Positions 49,071-57,682 of a stretch of DNA of 64,000 bases are shown piece by piece. The stretch spans positions 620,001 through 684,000 of the forward strand of contig JAWKQB010000001.1 in assembly GCA_041390365.1 (NCBI GenBank). Reading direction: 5' to 3'. Every line of letters begins with the position of its first letter. Position 1 is the stretch's first letter. Source of the stretch: Syntrophotaleaceae bacterium. GTDB lineage: Bacteria; Desulfobacterota; Desulfuromonadia; Desulfuromonadales; Syntrophotaleaceae. The notes below the pieces were generated by a model. The model was not told where the DNA came from, did not search any database, and saw only the letters and a list, made by a program, of their open reading frames with translations. Both the position numbers and the translations under genes were made by a program.

Positions 49071-49140
49071 GGTTGCTCGTAGCTGGTAGCTAGTGGCTAG
49101 TGGCTAGCAAACCCGACAACCAAGACTTAGCAACGAGCAA
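49071..49140. repeat. inverted repeat of GCTCGTAGCTGGTAGCTAG / GCAACGAGCAA words
   Basis: The left arm of GCTGGTAGCTAGTGGCTAG words faces TTAGCAACGAGCAA (49127-49140), which also abuts the stop of the preceding gene. Belongs to the GCTCGT/GCTGGT family. Confidence 0.65.
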
Positions 49141-49509
49141 TTAACCCCCGCCCTTCGCCTTTCTCAACGCAATCAACTGCTGGACCTCCGCAAGAGGCAG
49201 CTGCAGCAGCTCGGCGATTCGTTCCGCATTGGCGCCCTGTTCGGCAAGAGCAGACGCATAGCGGTATTTTTCGGGGGTTCGGCGCCAGTTGGAGCTGCTT
49301 TCCAGGCGGCTTTTAAGGGTGGCTTCCAATAACGAAGACTGGAACTCCCCCTGCCGGGTCTGTGCTTTTTCGCCGCCCGCCCGGTCCTGGCTGTCTTTCT
49401 GCAATGTCCTGCGCAGCTTGCGGATCTGCAGGAACTGCAGGGCGATAATCATGCAGGCCGCCAGCAGGGCCAGGATGAGCAGGAGAAGTCGCGGGTCCGA
49501 AAAGGTCAT
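49141..49509 (-). CDS. small membrane protein with C-terminal HTH-like region
   Basis: A 122-residue protein downstream of fliA: one membrane helix (about residues 6-26, LLLLILALLAACMIIALQFL), a charged coiled-coil stretch (LRRTLQKDSQDRAGGEKAQ) and a C-terminal helix-turn-helix-like part (YASALAEQGANAERIAELLQLPLAEVQQLI). Its place after sigma-28 recalls DUF6115-type or YlxL/SwrB-type proteins found near fliA in Firmicutes, but this identity is inferred. ATG at 49509 has no clear ribosome site. The stop codon touches a repeat. Confidence 0.65.
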   Translation of the reverse strand: MTFSDPRLLLLILALLAACMIIALQFLQIRKLRRTLQKDSQDRAGGEKAQTRQGEFQSSLLEATLKSRLESSSNWRRTPEKYRYASALAEQGANAERIAELLQLPLAEVQQLIALRKAKGGG

Positions 49510-49513
49510 GGCG

Positions 49514-50263
49514 TCAGCGCGCTGTTTTCTGTGCGCGCCCAATGTGGGTTTTGAGTTTTACCAGGGCCTGACTGTGCAGTTGGGAGACCCGGCCCTCGGA
49601 CAGTTCGAGGACCTCGGAGATCTCCTTCTGTGAAAGCTCTTCGTAGTAATACAGGGTAATAACCAGGCGCTCCTTTTCCGAAAGGCGATCGATGTGTTCG
49701 GCGAGCTGCCTGGTCAGTTCGTGGTTCTCCAGAATGGCGTCGGCGTTTTTGGCTGTGTCGTCGGCCAGATTGTCGAGCAGGCTGGGCCCGTCCTCCGAAT
49801 CGTCGATGCTTTCATTCAGGCTGACGCAGCCGAGATGGCTGATGTCCTGGAGCACCTGGCGATATTCTTCCAGATCCATGTCGAGATGGCTGGCGATCTC
49901 CTTTTCGTCCGGGAACCGGCTCAGGGTCTGCTCCAGGTCACTGATGGCGGACTGGACCAAAGACTGTTTCCTGCGCATGGTGCGGGAGAACCAGTCCATG
50001 CGGCGCACCTCGTCAAGTACCGCACCCCGCATCCGTTTTTCGGCAAAGGTTTTGAAGGTGACTCCGAGAGAGGGGTCGAACCGGCTGGCGGCGTCCACCA
50101 GCCCCAGCATTGCGGCGCTGGAAATATCTTCCTTGGTCATGAACTGGGGCACCTGGGATACCATCCGCTCGGTCAGGAAGCCGACCATGTGCAGATGACT
50201 CTTGATCAGGATATCCTTGTGGTCCTGTCCCGGTGGGCGGAAGTAGCCGGGTAATCCCGTCAT
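49514..50263 (-). CDS. fliA: flagellar sigma factor sigma-28, FliA
   Basis: The 249-residue sigma factor has region 2 (AAMLGLVDAASRFDPSLGVTFKTFAEKRMRGAVLDEVR), region 3 (EKEIASHLDMDLEEYRQVLQ) and region 4 with DRLSEKERLVITLYYYEELSQKEISEVLELSEGRVSQLHSQAL. It recognises the late flagellar promoters, four of which are seen in this window. FlgM restrains it. The start ATG overlaps the flhG stop (50260-50263), so it is translated with the placement genes from the sigma-54 operon. Confidence 0.96.
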   Translation of the reverse strand: MTGLPGYFRPPGQDHKDILIKSHLHMVGFLTERMVSQVPQFMTKEDISSAAMLGLVDAASRFDPSLGVTFKTFAEKRMRGAVLDEVRRMDWFSRTMRRKQSLVQSAISDLEQTLSRFPDEKEIASHLDMDLEEYRQVLQDISHLGCVSLNESIDDSEDGPSLLDNLADDTAKNADAILENHELTRQLAEHIDRLSEKERLVITLYYYEELSQKEISEVLELSEGRVSQLHSQALVKLKTHIGRAQKTAR

Positions 50264-51171
50264 GGCGCGACCTCGGTGTTGATGGAGAGCATCTGCTTCC
50301 AGAAAAACTGGATGGTTCCCTTGACCCGTGACGGTTCAGGCAGGGCAGCCAGGGATTGGGCAAAGCCGGTAAAGGCACCGCTGACCTTGCTGCCCGGATA
50401 CAGTTCCAGCATCGGCTGCTGGCGCCGGATCGATTCGCTCAGGCGCTTGTCGAAGGGGATGCACCCCAAATAATCGATGGAGATGGACAGATATCGATTG
50501 GCTACGGTCGTCAGCTTCTGGTAGACGTCCAACCCTTCTTCCATATTGGCCACCGAATTCACGATCAGGCAGAAATTTTTCTGATGGTAGCGGGTCGAGA
50601 GCAGTTTCATCAGGGCATAGGCATCGGTAATGGCCGTTGGGTCGGGGGTGGTCACCATGAGGATGTCCTGCGCCGCCACGCTGAAGTAGGTAACGTTTTC
50701 GGAAATACCTGCTTCGGTATCGATGAGCACCATGTCGAACAGGCCGTGCAGCAGGTCGAGTTCCTCCATGAAACGGAGCTGCTGACTGCTGTCCAGATGA
50801 GTAAACTGCTGGATTCCGGAGCCTGCCGGCAGAATGCGGACGCCATGGGGACCTTCGACCATGATTTCGTCGAGGTGACGTTCTCCCTTGAAAAAATGGT
50901 TCAGGTTGTAGCGGGGCGTCAGGCCGAAAACCACATCGATATTGGCCAGACCCAGGTCCGCATCGATGATCAGAACCTTTTTGCCCAATTTGGCCAGAGC
51001 GATGGCGACGTTGGCGGTGACCGCCGTTTTTCCTACGCCCCCCTTGCCGCTGGTGATAGTGAAGACCCGGGGGGGAGCCGGCGCCAATTTCCCTGCGCTG
51101 CCAGACTCGATCTGATTCTTCAGGGCGCGCAGGGTTTCTGCCTGATCGGCATGTTCGCGAATCATGCTCAT
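50260..51171 (-). CDS. flhG: flagellar number regulator FlhG (MinD-like ATPase)
   Basis: The 303-residue MinD/ParA-type ATPase has the deviant Walker A VFTITSGKGGVGKTAV, then VLIIDADLGLANIDVVFGL and LIDTEAGISENVTYF. An N-terminal stretch carries a DQAETLR-type segment that stimulates FlhF GTPase activity in the family. It limits flagellar number. ATG at 51171 overlaps the flhF stop by ATGA, and the end overlaps fliA. Confidence 0.95.
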   Translation of the reverse strand: MSMIREHADQAETLRALKNQIESGSAGKLAPAPPRVFTITSGKGGVGKTAVTANVAIALAKLGKKVLIIDADLGLANIDVVFGLTPRYNLNHFFKGERHLDEIMVEGPHGVRILPAGSGIQQFTHLDSSQQLRFMEELDLLHGLFDMVLIDTEAGISENVTYFSVAAQDILMVTTPDPTAITDAYALMKLLSTRYHQKNFCLIVNSVANMEEGLDVYQKLTTVANRYLSISIDYLGCIPFDKRLSESIRRQQPMLELYPGSKVSGAFTGFAQSLAALPEPSRVKGTIQFFWKQMLSINTEVAP

Positions 51172-52457
51172 AAACTTTTCTCTTCGGTTTGATTGGTGAT
51201 GAAACCGGCCAGGGCCTCGGGTTCGGCCACGACCAGATCCTCCGGAACTCTCTGGCCATTGGTCAGATAGCTGATCGGCAGATTCTGCCGCAGGGGCACG
51301 TTGAAGAGCGAACCCCGCTGATCGCATTCGTCCAGTTTGGTGAACACCAGGCTGTGCAAGGGCAGCTTGCCAAACCGGCTCACCGTTTCCTGCAGTTCCC
51401 GATCCCGCGTGGGAGCCGCCAGGACCAGATGGTTTTCGGTGCCGGCCTGAGGGCCGAGGAAGCGGCACAGCTCCTCGATGCTCGGCACGTCGCGAGGGCT
51501 GCGGCCTGCGGTGTCGATCAGTATCAGGTCCTTGTCCTGGTGGCGGGCAAAGGCTTCCTGCAATTGATCGGGAGTCAGTACCACCTCCACCGGCAGGTTC
51601 ATGATCTCGCCGTAGACCTTCAACTGCTCGACGGCGGCGATACGATAGGTGTCGATGGTGACCAAAGCGATCCGCGTTCCGCCGTTAAGCAGGTAGTTGG
51701 CGGCCAGTTTGGCGACCGTGGTGGTTTTTCCCACCCCGGTGGGACCGATCAGGGCAACACGCCGCTGCCGGCCGCGATCAGCATGTACAGGCTCGGTCAC
51801 CCGGATCAAGTCCTGAACCGTCTGTTTGAAAAATTCCCGGAGCCGCTGGGGGTTCTGCAGCTGCTGCGGGGACAGGTTTTCCCAGGCGAGCTGCTCGATC
51901 GCTTCGACGGCGTCGCTCTCGATGCCGTACTCCGCCAGCGCTTCCCGGAGCAGCGACATTTCCATGACCTGACCCCGACGATCGGGGGCGGGGGCAGGCA
52001 TCGCCGACCGCATGGGCAGAGCCGGTTGAGCGGGAGCGGGGCGGGCGCCTGCGTCTGCCATCTGCCGGACCAGGGTTTTCAATTCGTCGATTTCCCGGCG
52101 TACCGTATTCATGTCCTGGTCGGCCAGCCGGCTTTTCAGCACACGAATCTCGTCCTCCAGCGGGTCCACCACCTTGCGCTGTTTCCAGATGTCCTGGTAG
52201 CTGATAAGGGGTTCCTCCTCTTCCGCTGTCACGGGAAAGACCGGCTGATTCAGTTTCTTCTGCTTATGGTCGTGAGCTGCGGGAGCACCGGCCGGGTCGT
52301 CGATGGCAGCGGTCACCTCGTACAGAGGTTTACGAAAAACCCCCATGCCTTTGCGCACCGTTCGGGTGGAAAGGATCAGTGCATCGGATCCGAGGGTTTC
52401 CTTGACCTTCTTCAGGGCCGAGGGCATGTCTTCCGATTCGAAAACTTTAACGAGCAT
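51168..52457 (-). CDS. flhF: flagellar placement GTPase FlhF (SRP-like)
   Basis: The 429-residue protein has a variable basic N-terminal region, an N-domain (about 165-220) and a G-domain with GPTGVGKTTTVAKLAA (about residue 245), VTIDTYRIAAVEQLK, LIDTAGRSPRD and TKLDECDQRG, the SRP-GTPase motifs. FlhF marks the pole and recruits the first basal-body proteins. ATG at 52457 has GGTGAG; it overlaps flhA by 11 bp. Confidence 0.96.
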   Translation of the reverse strand: MLVKVFESEDMPSALKKVKETLGSDALILSTRTVRKGMGVFRKPLYEVTAAIDDPAGAPAAHDHKQKKLNQPVFPVTAEEEEPLISYQDIWKQRKVVDPLEDEIRVLKSRLADQDMNTVRREIDELKTLVRQMADAGARPAPAQPALPMRSAMPAPAPDRRGQVMEMSLLREALAEYGIESDAVEAIEQLAWENLSPQQLQNPQRLREFFKQTVQDLIRVTEPVHADRGRQRRVALIGPTGVGKTTTVAKLAANYLLNGGTRIALVTIDTYRIAAVEQLKVYGEIMNLPVEVVLTPDQLQEAFARHQDKDLILIDTAGRSPRDVPSIEELCRFLGPQAGTENHLVLAAPTRDRELQETVSRFGKLPLHSLVFTKLDECDQRGSLFNVPLRQNLPISYLTNGQRVPEDLVVAEPEALAGFITNQTEEKSL

Positions 52458-54537
52458 CGATACTCACCGTTCCAATGGACCGCACCTTGAGGTGCGGAGC
52501 GATTTCGTTGTGCGACAGAACGGCGAGATTGGAGAGGTACCGTTCGGTCAACCGTTTGACATGAGGACGAATTGTTGGCGAGCAGAGCAGGACCGGATTC
52601 GTCCCGCCATCCATCTTCTGCATGGCCTCGCTCAGTTTCTCCAGAAAAGCCTGGGCGGTCGCCGGATCGAGGGCCAGATAGCTGCCTTCCTTGGTACGAT
52701 GCAGTGAATCCAGAATCTTTTCCTCAAGGGTATGGTCGAGGGTCAGCAGGGGCAGCAGCTGGTCGTCGACGGCATAGCGACCGCTGATGGAGCGGGCCAG
52801 GGCCTGTCGAACCTGTTCGGTCAAAAGTTCCGGATCGGAAGTGCTCGGGCCCCAGTCCGCCAGAGTTTCGAGGATGCTTCGCAGATCCCGGATAGACACC
52901 TGTTCGCGCAAGAGATTTTGCAGTACCCGCATGATCATTCCCAGTGAGAGGATGTTCGGTGTCAACTCTTCCACCAGCTTCGGATAGGTCTTACCGAAGT
53001 TGTTTAGCAAGTTCTGTACCTCTTGGCGGCCGATCAGCTCATGAGCGTGACGTTTAATGATTTCGCTGATGTGAGTGGTGATGACCGTGGTGCCGTCAAC
53101 CACCGTGTAACCTGCGATCTGGGCCCGCTCCTTCTTGTCTTCGGAAATCCAGGTAGCGGGCAGACCGAAGGCCGGTTCGGTGGTGACGATCCCTTTCAGG
53201 GGTTCGGTGGCCAGACCGGGGTTCATGGCCAGGTAGTGGCCGGGGAGAATTTCTCCGCCGGCGATGGCGATCCCCTTGAGGAGAATAGAATATTCGTTCG
53301 GTTTGAGCTGCAGGTTGTCCTTGATGTGCACCGGCGGCACGATAAAACCCATGTCGAGGGCGAACTGCTTGCGGATCGAGCGGATCCGGGACAGCAGTTC
53401 TCCGTTCTGGGCGGCGTCCACCAGGGGGATCAGTCCATAGCCGACCTCCAGTTCGAGGAGGTCGACATTGAGCATCTCCTCGTACTTTTCTTCCCGTGGG
53501 ACCAGTTCATCCGGGACCTTGGCGGCGGCATCCGCAATTTGCTGCTCGTCCTTCTGGGCTTTCTGCACTTTATAGGCGATAAAACCAAGAGCGGCGGCGA
53601 GGACCAAAAAGGGCAGGGTGGGCAAGCCCGGAATCAGGGCGAACCCGAACAGGATGCCGGACACCACCCAGAGGGCCCGGGGGTGCACGGTAAACTGGGA
53701 CTTGAGTTCGGCACCGAAATCCTTGGCCCCGGAGGTACGGGTAACCAGAATACCGGCGGCGGTGGAGATGATGAGCGCCGGAATCTGACCCACCAGACCG
53801 TCTCCGACAGTCAGTATGGTATAGGTCTGAGCGGCTTCGACGGCCGGCATTCCCTGCTGCATGACGCCGATGACAAAGCCGGCGCCGATGTTGATCAAGG
53901 TGATGATGATGCCGGCGATGGCATCCCCCTTGACGAACTTGCTGGCACCGTCCATGGCGCCATAGAAGTTGGATTCGGAGGCGATCTCCTGGCGGCGTTG
54001 ACGGGCTTCCTCGTCATTGATCAGGCCGGCGTTCAGGTCGGCATCGATGGCCATCTGCTTGCCGGGCATGGCATCCAGGGTGAAACGGGCCGCGACCTCT
54101 GCCACCCGGCCGGCGCCCTTGGTGATGACCATGAAGTTGATGACCACCAGAATGACGAAAATGACGATCCCCACCACGTAGTTGCCGCCGACCACGAATT
54201 GGCCGAAGGATTGGATCACCGAACCGGCCGCACCAGGCCCCTCGTTGCCGTTAAGCAGGATCAGGCGGGTGGACGCCACGTTGAGTGAGAGGCGGAACAG
54301 GGTCGTCGCCAGCAGCAAAGCCGGAAAAATGGCAAAATCGAGGGCCCGCAGGGTGTAGAGCGAGATGATCAGGATCAGCAGAGATAAGGTGATGTTCAGG
54401 GAGAGGCAGATGTCGAGCAGGAACGAGGGCAGGGGGATGATCATCACCAGCAGGATGGCCACCAACCCCACCGCGACCATGACATCGCTGCGCAGCAGAC
54501 TCTCTCTCCAGTTGTTGGGTAGGACGTTTGCTAACAT
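52447..54537 (-). CDS. flhA: flagellar export gate protein FlhA
   Basis: The 696-residue protein has about eight membrane helices in the first 320 residues, the conserved FHIPEP-region equivalent ARFTLDAMPGKQMAIDADLNAGLI, and a large cytoplasmic domain (320-696). It forms the nonameric export gate and receives chaperone-substrate complexes. A GGAGT site precedes ATG at 54537. Length is normal. flhF overlaps by 11 bp at the 3' end. Confidence 0.97.
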   Translation of the reverse strand: MLANVLPNNWRESLLRSDVMVAVGLVAILLVMIIPLPSFLLDICLSLNITLSLLILIISLYTLRALDFAIFPALLLATTLFRLSLNVASTRLILLNGNEGPGAAGSVIQSFGQFVVGGNYVVGIVIFVILVVINFMVITKGAGRVAEVAARFTLDAMPGKQMAIDADLNAGLINDEEARQRRQEIASESNFYGAMDGASKFVKGDAIAGIIITLINIGAGFVIGVMQQGMPAVEAAQTYTILTVGDGLVGQIPALIISTAAGILVTRTSGAKDFGAELKSQFTVHPRALWVVSGILFGFALIPGLPTLPFLVLAAALGFIAYKVQKAQKDEQQIADAAAKVPDELVPREEKYEEMLNVDLLELEVGYGLIPLVDAAQNGELLSRIRSIRKQFALDMGFIVPPVHIKDNLQLKPNEYSILLKGIAIAGGEILPGHYLAMNPGLATEPLKGIVTTEPAFGLPATWISEDKKERAQIAGYTVVDGTTVITTHISEIIKRHAHELIGRQEVQNLLNNFGKTYPKLVEELTPNILSLGMIMRVLQNLLREQVSIRDLRSILETLADWGPSTSDPELLTEQVRQALARSISGRYAVDDQLLPLLTLDHTLEEKILDSLHRTKEGSYLALDPATAQAFLEKLSEAMQKMDGGTNPVLLCSPTIRPHVKRLTERYLSNLAVLSHNEIAPHLKVRSIGTVSIDAR

Positions 54538-54564
54538 CTGTTAACTCCTGTAAAGCTTTTAAAG

Positions 54565-54600
54565 GCGTTGCTGGTTGCTGGTTGCTGGTTTTGCCAGCCC
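54565..54600. repeat. GTTGCTGGTTGCTGG tandem
   Basis: GTTGCTGGTTGCTGGTTGCT stands in three tandem seven-base words, then GGTTTTGCCAGC, in the gap between flhB and flhA. Confidence 0.6.
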
Positions 54601-54620
54601 CTTACCCCTAGCCCCGCCTT

Positions 54621-55673
54621 TCAACGGCGTAAGCCGTATACATAAGCCAGTATCTCCGCCACCGCCTTGAACCACTCCTCCGGCACCTGCTTGCCGAGAT
54701 CGACCTTGTACAGGGCCCGGGCCACCGGCTTGTTTTCCACTAGGGGCACATTGTTCTCCCGGGCGATCTCCCGGATCCGCATGGCGACATTGTCGGCGCC
54801 CTTGGCCACCACCTGGGGGGCATCCATGCGGCTGCGGTCGTATAGCAGGGCCACCGAGTAGTGGGTCGGGTTGGTGATGACGACATCCGCTTTGGGCACT
54901 TCCGCCATCATCCGCCGCCGGGCCATCTGCTGCTGCAGTGAGCGGATCCGCGACTTGATGTGGGGATCCCCTTCGACCTCCTTGAACTCTTCCTTCTGCT
55001 CCTGCTTGGTCATTTTCATTTTCTGTTCCATCTCCCAGCGAACATACAGGAAATCGATCAGACCGAGCAGGATCAGGATGGCACAGCTTTTGAGCAGCAC
55101 TGTCAAAGAAATCTGGCCCAATGTCCGGACGGTTTCGATGACGTCCTTGTCAACCAGATGCAGAGCCTGGTCGAAATCATTGGCCACCACCCTGTAGGCG
55201 ACAGTTCCGACCAGCAGCACTTTGGCCAGGGATTTGATCAATTCCACCAGAGAGCGTTTTGATACAAAACGGGCGGCTCCGGTGACGGGATTCATTTTGC
55301 TGAAGTCGGGCTGCAAAGGCTTTGTGGTGAACAGCCAGCCGATCTGCAGAAAGCTGGAAAAAAAACCGACCAGCAACACCACCAGCAGAAGCGGCGCCAG
55401 CAGCAGGGCGATTTGCATCGCCGTCTGAATCAGCAGCGAGACGACGGCGGCCGAAGTGACCTCTGCTGTGGCTGCAGACCGCCACATCTGCGCCAGCCAG
55501 ACGGAAAGCCGGCGCCAGAACAGCGGGGCGTAAAAATACCAGAGCAGGAGGGTTGCGCAAAGCAGGGCGGCCGTTTGCACCTCCTTGCTCTGAGCTACCT
55601 GCCCCTTTTCGCGATAGTCCTGGCGTCTTTTTTCTGACGCTTGTTCTGTGCGTTCCTGATCGGTGTCGGCCAT
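54621..55673 (-). CDS. flhB: flagellar export switch protein FlhB
   Basis: The 350-residue protein has four membrane helices (residues about 30-215) and a cytoplasmic domain with the self-cleaving VVITNPTHYSVALLY motif (NPTH at about residue 263). Cleavage changes specificity from hook to filament proteins. ATG at 55673 has no good ribosome site, because repeat DNA reaches the start codon. A second, free C-terminal-domain homologue is at 31045. Confidence 0.97.
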   Translation of the reverse strand: MADTDQERTEQASEKRRQDYREKGQVAQSKEVQTAALLCATLLLWYFYAPLFWRRLSVWLAQMWRSAATAEVTSAAVVSLLIQTAMQIALLLAPLLLVVLLVGFFSSFLQIGWLFTTKPLQPDFSKMNPVTGAARFVSKRSLVELIKSLAKVLLVGTVAYRVVANDFDQALHLVDKDVIETVRTLGQISLTVLLKSCAILILLGLIDFLYVRWEMEQKMKMTKQEQKEEFKEVEGDPHIKSRIRSLQQQMARRRMMAEVPKADVVITNPTHYSVALLYDRSRMDAPQVVAKGADNVAMRIREIARENNVPLVENKPVARALYKVDLGKQVPEEWFKAVAEILAYVYGLRR

Positions 55674-55681
55674 GTAAAGTC

Positions 55682-55789
55682 GGTTGCTAGTTGCTGGTTG
55701 TTAGTTGCTGGTTGCTGGTTGTGCGGGTTTTGGTATCCACGAGCTACGAGCTACGAGCTACGAGCTACGAGCTACGAGCTACGAGCTAC
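55682..55789. repeat. GCTGGTTG tandems facing a (GAGCTAC)6 heptamer array at the fliR stop
   Basis: On the left, TTGCTAGTTGCTGGTTG and related words; on the right six perfect tandem copies of the heptamer GAGCTAC (55741-55782), then GAGCCGCG. Together they form an imperfect inverted repeat. The fliR stop codon (TAG at 55786-55788) lies in the heptamer array. Confidence 0.8.
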
Positions 55790-56574
55790 GAGCCGCGGGC
55801 GACAAGCTCCAAAAGATGCATCAGCCGCTCCGGCAAAGCGGCAAATTCCCGGCTCAGAAGCCCGGCCACCATGTGGAATGTCAAACCGATGACCAGAAGT
55901 GCCAAGCCGATGTTCAGCGGGAAGCTCAGCAGGAAAACGTTCAGCTGGGGGAATATGCGCGCCATGATGCCGAGGACCAGCCCCGACAGCAGCAGGAGGA
56001 CGAGAATCGGAGCGCTGAAGCGCACTGCCAGGCTGAACATGCGGCCTGTCATTTCCATGAGAAAAGGGACCGCTCCTGCAGAAAGATCGAATTGACCGGG
56101 CGGCAACAGCCGGTAGGAGGACGCCATGACCCGGAAAAACAGATGGTGGACGTCCAGTGCCAGGAAGATCAGGATGGCGAAAACGTTCTGGAACTGGGAC
56201 ATCAGGGACAGCTGATGCTGATTCTGCGGATCGTAGATGTTGGCGGCAGCGAACCCCATCTGGTAGCCGATAATGTCGCCGCCGAACTCCACCGCGGTAA
56301 AGATCAGGCGGGCCATGATCCCGATCATGACCCCCAATAGAGCTTCCTGGCCGATCAGAATGGCAAGGCTGACAGGGGTGAAACTGTGGTCCGGGATATA
56401 GGGGGCCGCCACCGGATAGGTGATCAGGGCCAGAATCAGGGCCAACCCGGCCCGCAGGGTGGCAGGTGTCTGCCCTCCGCTGATGATGGGAATGCTTCCG
56501 ATCAGTGCTCCCGTGCGGGCGGCGCAGATCAGAAAGCTTTCGACGGTGGTCAGGGGCAGGACAGGGATCTGCAC
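55786..56574 (-). CDS. fliR: flagellar export gate protein FliR
   Basis: The 262-residue membrane protein has the FliR/HrcT family pattern: FLICAARTGALIGSIPIISGGQTPATLRAGLALILALITYP at the start and about six helices. It forms the export gate with FliP and FliQ. The start is GTG at 56574 after GAGGT. The last residues, LVARGS, and the stop are made by intergenic heptamer repeat DNA, so the C-terminus differs from orthologues. Confidence 0.94.
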   Translation of the reverse strand: MQIPVLPLTTVESFLICAARTGALIGSIPIISGGQTPATLRAGLALILALITYPVAAPYIPDHSFTPVSLAILIGQEALLGVMIGIMARLIFTAVEFGGDIIGYQMGFAAANIYDPQNQHQLSLMSQFQNVFAILIFLALDVHHLFFRVMASSYRLLPPGQFDLSAGAVPFLMEMTGRMFSLAVRFSAPILVLLLLSGLVLGIMARIFPQLNVFLLSFPLNIGLALLVIGLTFHMVAGLLSREFAALPERLMHLLELVARGS

Positions 56575-56582
56575 GATAAACC

Positions 56583-56852
56583 TCAGCTGCCGACTGTTGC
56601 GATATTCTGCAGGATCTGGCTGGTAAAGCTCAGCATGACCTTGATCATCCAGGGAGCGAAGATCAGCAGAGCGACAAACACCGCCACGATTTTCGGGATG
56701 AAAGTCATTGTCTGCTCGTTGATCTGGGTGGCTGCCTGAAAAATGCTGATCACCAGACCGACCACAAGACCCGCCAGCAGCATTGGCGCCGAGAGCAGCA
56801 AAATGGTTTCGACCGCCTGACGGCCGATATCGCAGACATATTCCGGAGTCAT
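56583..56852 (-). CDS. fliQ: flagellar export gate protein FliQ
   Basis: The 89-residue protein has two membrane helices (about 18-40 and 55-77) and the family motif ILLLSAPMLLAGLVVGLVISIFQAATQINEQTMTFIPKI. It belongs to the FliPQR export core. ATG at 56852 has GAGGT; the stop lies 8 bp before fliR. The gap to fliP holds another repeat. Confidence 0.96.
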   Translation of the reverse strand: MTPEYVCDIGRQAVETILLLSAPMLLAGLVVGLVISIFQAATQINEQTMTFIPKIVAVFVALLIFAPWMIKVMLSFTSQILQNIATVGS

Positions 56853-56868
56853 TTTTTTACCTCAAGGG

Positions 56869-56943
56869 GCTGGTTGTTCGTAGCTCGTTGCTCGTATCTT
56901 GTAGCTTGAGGTTTAACCAGCCACGAGCCAATAGCCACGCGCT
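56869..56943. repeat. inverted repeat of GTAGCTCGTTGCTCG / CGAGCCAATAGCC words
   Basis: GGCTGGTTGTTCGTAGCTCG faces CCAGCCACGAGCCAATAGCC; GGCTGGTT and AACCAGCC are exact complements. It fills the fliQ-fliP gap. Confidence 0.7.
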
Positions 56944-56944
56944 C

Positions 56945-57682
56945 CTAATAAAAACTCTGCACCAGCGAGCCGACCACCAGGTTCCAGCCGTCCACCAGCA
57001 CGAACAGCAGCAGCTTGAAGGGCAGAGAGATGATGACCGGGGGCAGCATCATCATGCCCATCGACATCAGAACCGAGGCCACCACCATGTCGATGACCAG
57101 AAAGGGCACATAGACCATGAAGCCGATCTGGAAGGCACGTTTCAGCTCCGAAAGCATGAAGGCCGGGATCAGGGTCATGGTCGGTACGTCGTCCCGATTG
57201 TCCGGAACTTCGTTTCCGGCGATCTCCATCAGCAGGCTCAGCTCCTTTTCCTTGGTCTGGCTGAACATGAATTCACGCATCGGCTTCACCGCTTTTTCCA
57301 GGGCGGCTTCCTGCCCGATCTCCTTCTTGAAGTAGGGCTGCAGAGCCTGCTCGTTCACCTGGTTGAAGACAGGGGCCATGATGAAAAAGGTCAGAAAGAG
57401 TGCCAGTCCGATGATGATCTGGTTGGGCGGCATCTGCTGGGTACCCATGGCCTGGCGGACGAAGGACAGCACCACCACCAGGCGTATGAAGGCGGTGGTC
57501 ATCAGCAGGATCGCCGGGGCCATGGTCAGGACGGTGAGCACCAGCAGAATCTGCAGAGCGGTCGACATTTGGGCCGGGTCGGCGGTCTGGCCGATCCCCA
57601 CGGTGAGGGTCGGCAGCCCCTCCGCCCAGGTCATGGCGGGAAAGAGGATCGGCAGCAGGGAAAAAGCGAACAGTTTTTTCAT
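56945..57682 (-). CDS. fliP: flagellar export gate protein FliP
   Basis: The 245-residue protein begins with a signal peptide (about residues 1-20), typical of FliP, then QMSTALQILLVLTVLTMAPAILLMTTAFIRLVVVLSFVRQAMGTQQMPPNQIIIGLALFLT and the C-terminal helices with PFKLLLFVLVDGWNLV. It forms the core pore of the export gate. ATG at 57682 overlaps the fliO stop. Confidence 0.96.
   Translation of the reverse strand: MKKLFAFSLLPILFPAMTWAEGLPTLTVGIGQTADPAQMSTALQILLVLTVLTMAPAILLMTTAFIRLVVVLSFVRQAMGTQQMPPNQIIIGLALFLTFFIMAPVFNQVNEQALQPYFKKEIGQEAALEKAVKPMREFMFSQTKEKELSLLMEIAGNEVPDNRDDVPTMTLIPAFMLSELKRAFQIGFMVYVPFLVIDMVVASVLMSMGMMMLPPVIISLPFKLLLFVLVDGWNLVVGSLVQSFY

Noticed and set aside
53023..54288. 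421-codon plus-strand frame inside flhA
   Set aside because: A Gly/Asp-rich shadow of the FlhA membrane region.
55739..55786. Possible CRISPR array
   Set aside because: Units are 7 bp without spacers.
55641..55892. Frame encoding repeated ELRATSY units
   Set aside because: It is only the translation of the GAGCTAC heptamer array and the fliR end; no start signal.
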